Of a stretch of DNA of 5,148 bases, positions 1-5,148 are shown in pieces. Position 1 is the stretch's first letter, and each line of letters opens with the position of its first letter. This DNA is from Pseudomonadota bacterium (GTDB taxonomy: Bacteria > Myxococcota > Polyangia > Polyangiales > Polyangiaceae), in the NCBI GenBank assembly GCA_023419055.1, contig JAEZYO010001056.1, positions 1 to 5,148 of the forward strand, in the 5' to 3' direction. The position numbers were made by a program, and so were the translations under genes. Below the pieces are notes generated by a model. It was given only the letters and a program-made list of their open reading frames with translations, did no database searches and was not told the DNA's origin.

Positions 1-1170
1 GTCGAAGACCTTGGCGATGTCCTGCACGTGACCACGCTCGCACAAGATGATGTTCGCTGGCTTGATGTCGCGGTGAACGAGCCCGCTCTCGTGGGCTTCG
101 GCGAGCGCGCCGGCGATCTGGCGCAGGACGTGCGCGACGCGCGCCGGCGACTGGGGCCCGAACTCGTCGACCAGCTCCTCGAGGTCGACGCCCTCGAGGT
201 ACTCCATGGCGTAGTAAAAGATGCCGTCGGGGGTACGGCCGTAGTCGAAGATGCTGACCGTGTTCGGGTGGGTCAAGAGCGCGGTCATTTGCACTTCGCG
301 CTCGAAGCGAGCGATCGCGACCTCGCTGGTCCGCTCCGGCCGGATCAGCTTCACCGCGGTCGGCCGGCGCAGGAGCGCGTGGCGGGCCCGATATACGGTG
401 CCCATTCCGCCTTCCCCGATCTTCTCGTCGAGCACGTACTGACCGAGCTGCTGCGCTTCTTGGACCTGGTTCCTCAGGCTGTAGATCACGCGTGACGTGA
501 GCGTCGTGATCGCGACCGCCGCGATCGACCAGCTCCCCGTCCACATCAGGGCGTTCAGCAGCGGAGCCTCGCCGATGCCTCCGCCGCGGTTCACGGTCAC
601 GATCGAGGTCGCGATCACCGGGACCATCCCGAGCAACGTGACCCCGGCCGTGTGCACCGCGTCGCTCGGGATGATCACCGCGCGCATGATCAGGACGACG
701 ATCGCGATCAGCGTCATCTCGAGGTCCATGCGCTGCCGAGCGAACCCCGGCACGCCGAGCTCCATCATCGCGTAGGCGCTCAAGGCGAGCAGGGTCCCGC
801 CGCAGTCGAGCGCCATCAGGGTGCGCGGCGAGAGGCTGCCTTTACGCGTGGCGAGCCAGAGCAGGGCGGACACACCGATGGCGACCGCGTGCCAGCCGCG
901 GCCGGGCATGATGAGCGGCCGATCCGCGGGCGGCGCGAGCACGAGCAAGAGCCCGCCGGCGACGAAGAACAAGAGCGACACCAGCACCGTCACCCGTGCG
1001 AACAGGTTGATGCGGCGCTGCAGGAAGGGACAACCTTGGCCGTTCGAGCGCTCACAACGCCCGAGGCTCGAGAGGGAAGCGGCGCGCGCGAGCGCAGCGA
1101 AGAGCCCAGTCGGACGGGATCCGCTCACCGCTTCAGTCGTTTCGTTATGAGGCAGAACAGTGGCCGGCAT
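1..1170 (-). CDS. Membrane-anchored Ser/Thr protein kinase (Hanks type), C-terminus cut by window edge
   Basis: Seen: reading the minus strand from ATG at 1170-1168 gives 390 codons with no stop. An in-frame TGA at 1176-1174 makes this the earliest possible start. A GAGGAG at 1188-1183 lies 12 nt upstream, a rather long spacing. Residues 1-50 are soluble. About six hydrophobic helices follow (roughly 58-80, 92-107, 117-136, 152-168, 171-190, 207-226), then a short Gln-rich linker (231-245). The kinase domain follows with glycine loop IGEGGMGTVY (251-260), lysine K274 in AVKLI, probable alpha-C Glu E292, hinge YAMEYLEG and catalytic loop HRDIKPAN (366-373, D368, N373). The window ends on D390, expected to be the Asp of DFG. 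Known: these residues define active Pkn-type kinases, which phosphorylate Ser/Thr of cytoplasmic proteins. Inferred: the multi-span domain acts as sensor or anchor with the kinase on the cytoplasmic side. The usual bacterial order is kinase first, then one helix and an outer sensor, so this order is less common. Substrate unknown. Divergent from the redox genes. Confidence 0.93.
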   Translation of the reverse strand, partial: MPATVLPHNETTEAVSGSRPTGLFAALARAASLSSLGRCERSNGQGCPFLQRRINLFARVTVLVSLLFFVAGGLLLVLAPPADRPLIMPGRGWHAVAIGVSALLWLATRKGSLSPRTLMALDCGGTLLALSAYAMMELGVPGFARQRMDLEMTLIAIVVLIMRAVIIPSDAVHTAGVTLLGMVPVIATSIVTVNRGGGIGEAPLLNALMWTGSWSIAAVAITTLTSRVIYSLRNQVQEAQQLGQYVLDEKIGEGGMGTVYRARHALLRRPTAVKLIRPERTSEVAIARFEREVQMTALLTHPNTVSIFDYGRTPDGIFYYAMEYLEGVDLEELVDEFGPQSPARVAHVLRQIAGALAEAHESGLVHRDIKPANIILCERGHVQDIAKVFD

Positions 1171-1287
1171 CGCTCACGGCGACTCCTCGCCCCCGGATAC
1201 CACAGCCGGGTCCCCGGGTGAGGTTCTGCACCCCGAGCCCGGATCTGGGGCGGCTAAGTCGCCAAGTTCCCGAGTTGGTTCGGGAAA
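1171..1287. other. Divergent intergenic region between kinase and cytochrome b genes
   Basis: This stretch separates the divergent kinase start from the longest possible cytochrome start, and could extend to about 1455 if the cytochrome begins at a downstream GTG. It should hold promoters for both directions, but I see no convincing -35/-10 pair on either strand. The visible structure is the kinase Shine-Dalgarno-like GAGGAG on the minus strand, GC-rich clusters such as CCCGGG near 1213-1218, and a perfect inverted repeat at its right end, listed separately. Open frames crossing it on both strands match no family I recognise. Confidence 0.6.
1267..1286. repeat. Perfect inverted repeat TTCCCGA-N6-TCGGGAA
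   Basis: Seen: two 7-bp arms (1267-1273 and 1280-1286) are exact reverse complements around the 6-nt spacer GTTGGT. It ends one base before the ATG at 1288. It could be the binding site of a dimeric regulator serving the divergent genes, or an RNA hairpin. As a hairpin it would hinder translation from 1288, which slightly favours a downstream cytochrome start. Function is inference; 7-bp arms can arise by chance in GC-rich DNA. Confidence 0.4.
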
Positions 1288-2124
1288 ATGGCGCTCCACG
1301 GGCGCTGGTTTTCGGCTCCCGAACATGACGACTTCATGGCGCCTACCCCTCTCGTCCGCAAGGCTGGCACGGCCTGCGGGCTCGGGACCCCACGTGTCGG
1401 GCGGGGCGCAAACTTCGACGTTGCTCCCGACCTGGTGGCGTCGCTTGGTCGCTTCGTGCGCACGACCGAGCAACCTGCGCTGATCCGGGTAGCACACTGG
1501 CTCAACGTGCCGCTCCTCGTGTGCATGGCCGGGAGCGGCCTACAGATCCTCGCGGCGTATCCGTTCCTCGGACCTCGCGGTCGAAGCTTCGGCTTCTATC
1601 CGTTTCAGGGGGACACTCCGCCCGAGTGGTTGCGGCTCGGCGGTTGGCTCGCGGGCGCGCGCGCGCTCCATTTTGCGTTCGCGTGGTTCTTCGTGCTGAA
1701 CGGAGCCGTCTACCTCGCGTACCTGTTCGCGAGCGGTGAGTTTCGCGAGCGGCTCTTCTCTCCTCGCCGTGACGGCGACAATGCCTACCGAACCGCCCTC
1801 TATTACCTGCGCATCGGCTCCGCGCCGAGCACGGTGGGTCTCTACAACGGGCTCCAGCGGCTCGCCTACACCGCGGCGCTCCTGCTCGGGGCCGTGCTCG
1901 TGCTCTCGGGTCTCGCGATCTGGAAGCCGGTTCAGCTCGCGCTCCTCGCGGCGCTTTTCGGAGGCTACGACGCGGCGCGCGCCGTTCACCTGGGAGCGCT
2001 CGTGGCGATGGCGCTCTTCACGCTCGGCCACGTGATCATGGTCCTCTCGCATCCGCGCTCCTTGAAGGCGATGGTCGCGGGAGGCGAGAGGAGGCGCGCC
2101 GATGAAGACGCTCGCTCGTCGTAA
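1288..2124 (+). CDS. Four-helix cytochrome b (cytochrome b561/Ni-hydrogenase cytochrome b type), redox partner of the Mo enzyme
   Basis: Seen, numbering from ATG 1288: hydrophobic helices near 68-90, 126-148, 193-213 and 232-254. Histidines lie in or beside them: H70 (RVAHWLNV), H128 (ARALHFAF), H234 (ARAVHLGA) and H248 (TLGHVIMV). Known: the PF01292-type membrane cytochromes bind two b haems through such His pairs and pass electrons between the quinone pool and a periplasmic partner. The family is usually about 200-230 residues, so the first 50-57 residues here are extra and look unlike any domain. The true start may be GTG 1435 or GTG 1456 (the latter gives 223 residues beginning just before the first helix). 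No start has a good Shine-Dalgarno, so the coordinate given is the longest ATG frame and is uncertain. The 3' end overlaps the Mo-enzyme gene by 23 nt, implying coupled expression as one membrane complex. Confidence 0.88.
   Translation: MALHGRWFSAPEHDDFMAPTPLVRKAGTACGLGTPRVGRGANFDVAPDLVASLGRFVRTTEQPALIRVAHWLNVPLLVCMAGSGLQILAAYPFLGPRGRSFGFYPFQGDTPPEWLRLGGWLAGARALHFAFAWFFVLNGAVYLAYLFASGEFRERLFSPRRDGDNAYRTALYYLRIGSAPSTVGLYNGLQRLAYTAALLLGAVLVLSGLAIWKPVQLALLAALFGGYDAARAVHLGALVAMALFTLGHVIMVLSHPRSLKAMVAGGERRRADEDARSS
2089..2094 (+). promoter_or_regulatory. Strong Shine-Dalgarno AGGAGG for the Mo oxidoreductase
   Basis: AGGAGG lies 7 nt before the ATG at 2102, inside the last codons of the cytochrome gene. 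It fixes the start of the downstream gene and supports translation of both from one message. Confidence 0.85.
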
Positions 2125-2815
2125 AATGGTGCTCACGGCCGCGTCGCTCGTCGGGTGCTCCATCGACCGCCCGCGCGAAGGCTTTCTCGGCGCGATGGAC
2201 AGCTTCAACGAACGCGTGCAGGCGCGTCTCTTCGATCCGGAGCGCGTCGCGGCGACCGAGCCTGCCTCCGAGCTGACGAGCGAGGGCCACTTCCCCGCGT
2301 ACAAGATCGGCGCGGACTACCCCGAGCTCCCGACCGAGTTCTCGCTCGCGGTCGGGGGCGCGATCGAGCGACCACGCACCTTCTCGCTCGCGGAGCTCAC
2401 GCGGCTGCCTCGAGCGGAGCTTCGCGTGCGTCACTACTGCGTCGAGGGTTGGAGCGCCGTGGCGTCGTGGCACGGCGTGCGGTTGAAGACGCTGCTGGAT
2501 CTCGTCGGTCTCCGCCCTCACGCGCCCTTCGTCGAGTTCGAGTCCTTCGAGCGCGCCCCGGAGCCGACCCTCCGCGGAAACGAGACGTACACCTCGTCCT
2601 GGGATCTGGAGAGCGCGCTCCACCCTCAGACGCTGCTCGCCTACGGCATGAACGGGAAGCCGCTCGGGCGCCTTCACGGCGGTCCGGTGCGGCTCTATTC
2701 GGCGACCAAGCTCGGCTACAAAATGGTGAAGTGGCTGCGCGCGGTTCGCGTCATGCCTCACGCGACGGGCGGTTACTGGGAGGACCAGGGTTACGAGTGG
2801 TTCGCCGGCGTCTGA
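2102..2815 (+). CDS. Sulfite-oxidase-family molybdopterin-dependent oxidoreductase, apparent Tat lipoprotein
   Basis: Seen: 237 residues starting at an ATG with a strong Shine-Dalgarno. The N-terminus has a twin arginine (R6-R7, RRKMV), a short hydrophobic stretch and a lipobox LVGC with C19, followed by S20. The molybdopterin fold begins near 63. RHYCVEGW carries C113, the expected Mo ligand. Later family signatures are LHGGPVRL (191-198), TKLGYKMVKW (202-211) and GYWEDQGYEWFAG near the C-terminus. Known: these match the PF00174/COG2041 family (sulfite oxidase, MsrP/YedY), which binds a single Mo-pterin and transfers oxygen atoms to or from substrates such as sulfite or methionine sulfoxide. 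It is short, and I see no dimerisation domain of the kind in true sulfite oxidases. Inferred: exported folded by Tat, lipid-anchored and fed or drained by the cytochrome b encoded just upstream. The arrangement resembles MsrPQ, but this cytochrome has four helices rather than the six of MsrQ, so I assign no symbol. Substrate unknown. Confidence 0.9.
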   Translation: MKTLARRKMVLTAASLVGCSIDRPREGFLGAMDSFNERVQARLFDPERVAATEPASELTSEGHFPAYKIGADYPELPTEFSLAVGGAIERPRTFSLAELTRLPRAELRVRHYCVEGWSAVASWHGVRLKTLLDLVGLRPHAPFVEFESFERAPEPTLRGNETYTSSWDLESALHPQTLLAYGMNGKPLGRLHGGPVRLYSATKLGYKMVKWLRAVRVMPHATGGYWEDQGYEWFAGV

Positions 2816-2927
2816 CGCAAGGGCGCACCATCCAGAACGCCGCGTTCGAGGCGCGATGCGACCCGAGTGGCCACGAGCGAGCGTAAAGTTCCGCGAGCTG
2901 GCACCGCCCGTGCAAGGCCGCCTGCTC

Positions 2928-2933
2928 GGAGGG
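2928..2933 (+). promoter_or_regulatory. Shine-Dalgarno GGAGGG that decides the start of the TM-helix protein
   Basis: GGAGGG sits 5 nt before the ATG at 2939. It selects this start over the in-frame ATG at 2867, which has no such site and would add 24 Arg/Ala-rich residues before the conserved part. Confidence 0.8.
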
Positions 2934-2938
2934 CAAAC

Positions 2939-3634
2939 ATGACGATTACAGAGATGCTGGGGAACGCGCTCTCGCGAGCGGTGGCGTTTCTCCCGAACCT
3001 TTTCGCGGCGATCGTGATCCTCGCCATCGGCTTTCTCATCGCCACGGCGCTCGGAAAGCTGACCCGGCGCGCACTCGAGGCGGTCGATCTCGAGCGGCGA
3101 CCGCGCGTCCGGCAGTTCGTCGGACACGAGCGCACGCTCTCCCGACTTCCGCACACGGCGGGGCGGATCGTTTACTGGGTGATAGGGATCATCACGATCG
3201 GCGTCGCTATCGACGCGCTGCAGCTGACCTGGCTCAGCGCCGGAGTCGCGACGGTGCTCGCGTATCTACCGAACGTCCTCGCGGCAGCCGTGATCGTGGC
3301 GCTCGGTTACATGGTCGGGAACTTCATCTTCCGCCGACTCGCCGAGAGCCCGAACATCTCGCCGATCTGGGCACGCGTGGCCCGCATCGCCGTGCTCGTG
3401 GTGGCAGGCTTCATGGCGGTCCATCAGCTCGGTATCGCGACCGGCATCGTCACGACCGCGTTCACGCTGTGCCTGGGGGCGCTCGCCGTCGCGGCTGCCG
3501 TAGCCTTCGGGCTCGGAAATCGGGAGCTCGCGGGGCGCATCACCCAAGATTGGTACGATCGCCGTTCCTCGAGCTACGGAGGCATCGGGCGCCGAGATTA
3601 CTTCGGAGAGGAGCCGCTCGACTCTCGTCACTGA
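2939..3634 (+). CDS. MscS-related conserved-TM-helix membrane protein (no beta domain)
   Basis: Seen: 231 residues with about five hydrophobic segments (roughly 17-39, 76-96, 108-131, 146-165, 170-192). Two segments are copies of one unit: LPNLFAAIVILAIGFLIATA at 18-37 and LPNVLAAAVIVALGYMVGNF at 110-129, each followed by a basic, Arg-containing stretch. A third, Gly/Ala-rich unit ends in AFGLGNRELAG (189-199). Known: this pattern is the 'conserved TM helix' repeat (PF05552 type) found in MscS-superfamily proteins such as CmpX. The Gly/Ala helix resembles the pore-lining helix of MscS. The protein ends about 30 residues after the last helix with a polar tail (RRSSSYGGIGRRDYFGEE), so the cytoplasmic beta and vestibule domains of a true MscS channel are absent. 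It is probably an inner-membrane protein, and gating or osmotic function is not demonstrated. It lies 123 nt after the Mo enzyme on the same strand and may be co-transcribed with it. Confidence 0.87.
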   Translation: MTITEMLGNALSRAVAFLPNLFAAIVILAIGFLIATALGKLTRRALEAVDLERRPRVRQFVGHERTLSRLPHTAGRIVYWVIGIITIGVAIDALQLTWLSAGVATVLAYLPNVLAAAVIVALGYMVGNFIFRRLAESPNISPIWARVARIAVLVVAGFMAVHQLGIATGIVTTAFTLCLGALAVAAAVAFGLGNRELAGRITQDWYDRRSSSYGGIGRRDYFGEEPLDSRH

Positions 3635-3644
3635 AGCGCGGCGC

Positions 3645-3675
3645 CTCGGCTTCCGCAGAAACGGAGAACGCCGAG
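3645..3675 (+). terminator. Imperfect hairpin just after the TM-helix protein gene
   Basis: Outer arms CTCGGC (3645-3650) and GCCGAG (3670-3675) enclose inner arms TCCG (3652-3655) and CGGA (3662-3665) around a CAGAAA loop. It begins 11 nt after the stop codon. No T-run follows, so it is at best a weak intrinsic terminator or a 3'-end stabilising hairpin. Confidence 0.35.
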
Positions 3676-3677
3676 CG

Positions 3678-3706
3678 AGCCCCATCGTGCAAATGTGTTT
3701 GGGGCT
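3678..3706. terminator. Inverted repeat AGCCCCA / TGGGGCT between convergent genes
   Basis: Arms 3678-3684 and 3700-3706 are perfect 7-bp reverse complements around a 15-nt, relatively AT-rich loop. It could form on either strand and help separate the convergent transcripts. No U-tract is visible, so the call rests on position and pairing only. Confidence 0.3.
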
Positions 3707-3723
3707 GCGCGGCGTCGCCGCGC
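3707..3723. terminator. Very GC-rich perfect hairpin downstream of the VWA gene
   Basis: GCGCGGC (3707-3713) and GCCGCGC (3717-3723) pair perfectly around a 3-nt loop, abutting the previous repeat. It lies 15 nt past the minus-strand stop of the VWA gene. The symmetry allows use from both directions. There is no T-run, so it is a probable but unproven terminator element. Confidence 0.4.
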
Positions 3724-3738
3724 GCTCGATCTGGACGC

Positions 3739-4998
3739 TTACTTGGGCACTTCAGTCGCACAGCCGAGGATGATGCTGAGCTCCTTGGCTTGATCGGCGG
3801 TGACCGCGCCGCAGGTGGTCTCACAAAGCTCGATCGCCTTCGGGTTGTTCGGGTCGTCGTACTTCCAACCGCCGGTCATGCAGGTCTGATCGTAGGTCAG
3901 CACCTGAGGCTCACCGCTAGAGGGGGTGAAGCTCACGTTGACCTTGTATGGATCGACCTTCTCACCGGTGGGCGGCACTGGCAGGCTGATGTTGCAGGCG
4001 ATCTCCTTGCCCCGGATCTCGTTGATGGCGGTCGTGAGGTCGGCCTGGGTCTTCGCCGGATCATCGATGGCCACCAGAATGGCTGCGTCAGTGCCGCCGG
4101 CTTGCGCGATGGTGTTCAGGTTGTCGAGCTCGTCGCCGACACCGATGACGTAGGTGGGAATATCCGCAGCAACAGCCTCGGCTTCGGCGGAGGCCGTGGC
4201 GATGTTGTTGCCCATGCAACCGTCCGGCACTCCGTCAGTGACCATGACGATCACCAGCTTGTGGTCGGGGGCCGCCATCTTCTGAGCTTGCGCATAGGCG
4301 ATGGCCCCGGCCAGCGCGGGTTGGGTCGGCGTGCCAAGGCCGTCCGGAGTCGTCAGGTCGAGCGCGGCGCCGAAATCGGGGCTGGGAAGCGGAGTCGCCG
4401 CGACGCCCGCGGAGGAATAGTCCGCTACGTCACATTGGTAGCCGCCGCCGCCGCCCGGGAAAGGCCCAGGGCCAGGACCAGCGTCGGGGTCGGGCTCAGG
4501 GGCGGTACCCTCGGCAGGGAACACGATCATCGAAGCGGTGAGCCCGGAGGATGTCGGATCGACGAAGAAGCCCTTGAGCGCGGTGAGAACCGGATCCCAC
4601 TTCACGGGCTTCAAGTCCTCATCCCCCGGAAGCCCAACCATGCTTCCCGAACGATCCATCAAGAACACGAGGTGCACCGGCTGAATCTCGGCCGCCTCGG
4701 TGTGGCTCGCGCAGCCTGCGTCAGTGAACCCCGCGTCAGAGACGGCGCCGCCGTCGATCATGATGCTCCCGCCCGACGACGTCCCGGAACCCGAGCCGCT
4801 GCCGGAGCCGGAGCCTCCAGACGCGCCGCTGCCCGACGAGGAGCCCGTGCCGGAGCCGCCGCTGAGCGCGCCCTTTCCGGAATCCGAGGATTGCCCGCAA
4901 GCAGCAAGGTGTAGACCGGCCAGCAAGGCGAGACTGCCGGCGGTGAAGAGTGAACCGCGATCGAAGCGCGCGCTGAATGCCCTCATGACAGAGCGCAC
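3739..4998 (-). CDS. VWA-domain lipoprotein with Gly/Ser-rich spacer and intact MIDAS
   Basis: Seen: 419 codons from GTG 4998, with a GGGAG 4 nt upstream. ATG 4986 (residue 5) is an alternative with a 16-nt gap. A signal peptide with lipobox HLAAC (C34) is followed by an almost pure Gly/Ser spacer (about 46-78), then the VWA domain from about 105. MIDAS residues are DRSGSM (D115, S117, S119), T223 in the TPTQPAL stretch, and D255 in VTDGVPDGC. A Pro/Gly/Asp insert (167-186) interrupts the domain. Eight cysteines besides C34 (96, 189, 261, 335, 373, 392, 396, 413) suggest disulfides in an exported protein. Known: MIDAS-containing VWA domains bind a divalent metal and mediate protein contacts. 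Inferred: lipid-anchored at the cell envelope, spacer holding the domain away from the membrane, acting as an adhesin or scaffold. The size and lipoprotein-VWA design recall CglB of Myxococcus gliding motility, but similar VWA lipoproteins of unknown role are common in myxobacteria, so no symbol is given. Confidence 0.92.
   Translation of the reverse strand: MRSVMRAFSARFDRGSLFTAGSLALLAGLHLAACGQSSDSGKGALSGGSGTGSSSGSGASGGSGSGSGSGSGTSSGGSIMIDGGAVSDAGFTDAGCASHTEAAEIQPVHLVFLMDRSGSMVGLPGDEDLKPVKWDPVLTALKGFFVDPTSSGLTASMIVFPAEGTAPEPDPDAGPGPGPFPGGGGGYQCDVADYSSAGVAATPLPSPDFGAALDLTTPDGLGTPTQPALAGAIAYAQAQKMAAPDHKLVIVMVTDGVPDGCMGNNIATASAEAEAVAADIPTYVIGVGDELDNLNTIAQAGGTDAAILVAIDDPAKTQADLTTAINEIRGKEIACNISLPVPPTGEKVDPYKVNVSFTPSSGEPQVLTYDQTCMTGGWKYDDPNNPKAIELCETTCGAVTADQAKELSIILGCATEVPK
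4441..4500 (-). repeat. Low-complexity Pro/Gly/Asp insert in the VWA domain, with a (GCC)5 tract
   Basis: Encodes residues 167-186 of the VWA lipoprotein (PEPDPDAGPGPGP followed by FP and five Gly). The last part is GCC repeated five times on the plus strand (4441-4455). It is probably a surface loop between core strands of the domain. Trinucleotide tracts can change length in frame between strains. Confidence 0.6.
4765..4863 (-). repeat. Low-complexity Gly/Ser-coding tract
   Basis: Encodes residues 46-78 of the lipoprotein, almost only Gly and Ser with a few Thr and Ala. It includes four consecutive Gly-Ser dipeptides followed by Gly. It is read as a flexible linker between the lipid anchor and the VWA domain. 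Confidence 0.8.
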
Positions 4999-5002
4999 AC
5001 TA

Positions 5003-5007
5003 CTCCC
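5003..5007 (-). promoter_or_regulatory. Shine-Dalgarno-like GGGAG of the VWA gene
   Basis: GGGAG on the minus strand lies 4 nt before GTG 4998 and 16 nt before ATG 4986. The spacing to GTG is short but workable and the spacing to ATG is too long, so it favours the GTG start. Confidence 0.5.
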
Positions 5008-5021
5008 ATTCGCGCTCCGCG

Positions 5022-5051
5022 ATAAGAACTCTCGACGACACTCTATGTCGA
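5022..5051 (-). promoter_or_regulatory. Possible sigma-70-type promoter of the VWA gene
   Basis: On the minus strand TCGACA (5051-5046, 5 of 6 matches to TTGACA) is followed after 18 nt by TCTTAT (5027-5022, 4 of 6 matches to TATAAT). Transcription would start near 5015, leaving a leader of about 17 nt. The -35 overlaps a short inverted repeat, CGACA-CTCTA-TGTCG (5036-5050). Weak matches like this occur by chance, and myxobacterial promoters often diverge from this consensus. Confidence 0.3.
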
Positions 5052-5148
5052 TAGTCGTGCGCTGGCGAGCGAATCCTTCAGTCTAAATTGTAGAGGTGGT
5101 TTTTCGCTCTCGCGCTCCGGGTTGATATGGTGAGTTGCCTAACTTGAA

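Larger units (their letters stand above)
4999..5148. other. Intergenic region upstream of the VWA lipoprotein
   Basis: I see no gene here. Reading leftward from the right edge, all three minus-strand frames meet a stop within about 75 nt, so an upstream gene could at most end inside this stretch. The DNA is visibly more AT-rich than the genes (for example around 5081-5105), as expected for a promoter region. Confidence 0.6.

Noticed and set aside
28..1221. Several plus-strand frames (28-495, 497-775, 652-1221)
   Set aside because: They are shadows of the kinase, whose glycine loop, lysine and HRD loop are all intact on the minus strand.
1365..1377. Sigma-54-like TGGCACG followed by TGC
   Set aside because: The GG and GC elements are 8 nt apart instead of the 10 nt required for a -24/-12 promoter.
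1540..2304. 254-codon minus-strand frame opposite the cytochrome gene
   Set aside because: Highly charged low-quality translation, typical of the antisense frame of a GC-rich gene. The plus strand encodes haem-binding transmembrane helices.
2867..2938. Upstream in-frame ATG for the TM-helix protein
   Set aside because: It would add an Arg/Ala-rich leader without membrane or signal features. The GGAGGG site at 2928 clearly points to ATG 2939.
2036..3154. 372-codon open frame on the minus strand across the Mo enzyme and TM-helix genes
   Set aside because: Arg/Glu/His-rich shadow protein without any family motif. The opposite strand has clear conserved motifs and good ribosome sites.
3469..4914. 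481-codon open frame on the plus strand, antisense to the VWA gene
   Set aside because: It is composition-driven: Arg/Ala/Gly-rich, no recognisable domain, no start signal, and it overlaps both the TM-helix gene and the well-supported VWA gene.
4700..5086. Plus-strand frame with a Pro-Glu repeat protein
   Set aside because: The Pro/Glu repeat is simply the complement of the Gly/Ser-coding linker of the VWA lipoprotein.
1..5148. tRNA/rRNA genes, CRISPR arrays, transposases, attachment sites
   Set aside because: On reading both strands I saw no cloverleaf-like segment, spaced direct repeats, transposase motifs or terminal inverted repeats.

Overview
The window comes from a GC-rich bacterium. 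A Hanks-type Ser/Thr kinase fused to a membrane domain, together with a lipoprotein in which a Gly/Ser spacer precedes a VWA domain, is the gene mix I associate with Myxococcota (Polyangia/Sorangium-type soil bacteria). That assignment is inference from gene style and composition. No marker gene is present.

Layout, left to right. (1) Positions 1-1170, minus strand: the N-terminal 390 codons of a Ser/Thr protein kinase. A six-helix membrane module comes first and the catalytic domain follows. The gene runs off the left edge exactly at the Asp of the DFG motif. (2) Positions 1171-1287: a divergent intergenic region containing a perfect inverted repeat. (3) Positions 1288-2815, plus strand: a four-helix b-type cytochrome gene overlapping by 23 nt a gene for a sulfite-oxidase-family molybdopterin oxidoreductase with an apparent Tat-lipoprotein signal. 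Together they look like a small membrane-anchored redox module of the same general logic as MsrPQ (YedYZ). (4) Positions 2939-3634, plus strand: a small multi-helix protein built from repeated MscS-related 'conserved TM helix' units, without the cytoplasmic beta domain of a true MscS channel. (5) Positions 3635-3738: a convergent intergenic region packed with hairpins, probably a two-way terminator. (6) Positions 3739-4998, minus strand: a VWA-domain lipoprotein with an intact MIDAS motif, with its promoter-like region at 4999-5148.

Working together: the cytochrome and Mo enzyme almost certainly act as a pair, with electrons passing between the quinone pool, the membrane haem and the periplasmic Mo centre. 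The substrate cannot be read from sequence. The TM-helix protein may be co-transcribed with them (123-nt gap, no convincing terminator in it), but a functional link is not shown. The kinase is divergent and could share regulatory DNA with the redox pair. The VWA lipoprotein appears to be an independent unit. I did not find a convincing undescribed multi-gene system. The most notable items are the lipoprotein-type Mo enzyme paired with a cytochrome b, the membrane-first kinase and the beta-domain-less MscS-like protein.
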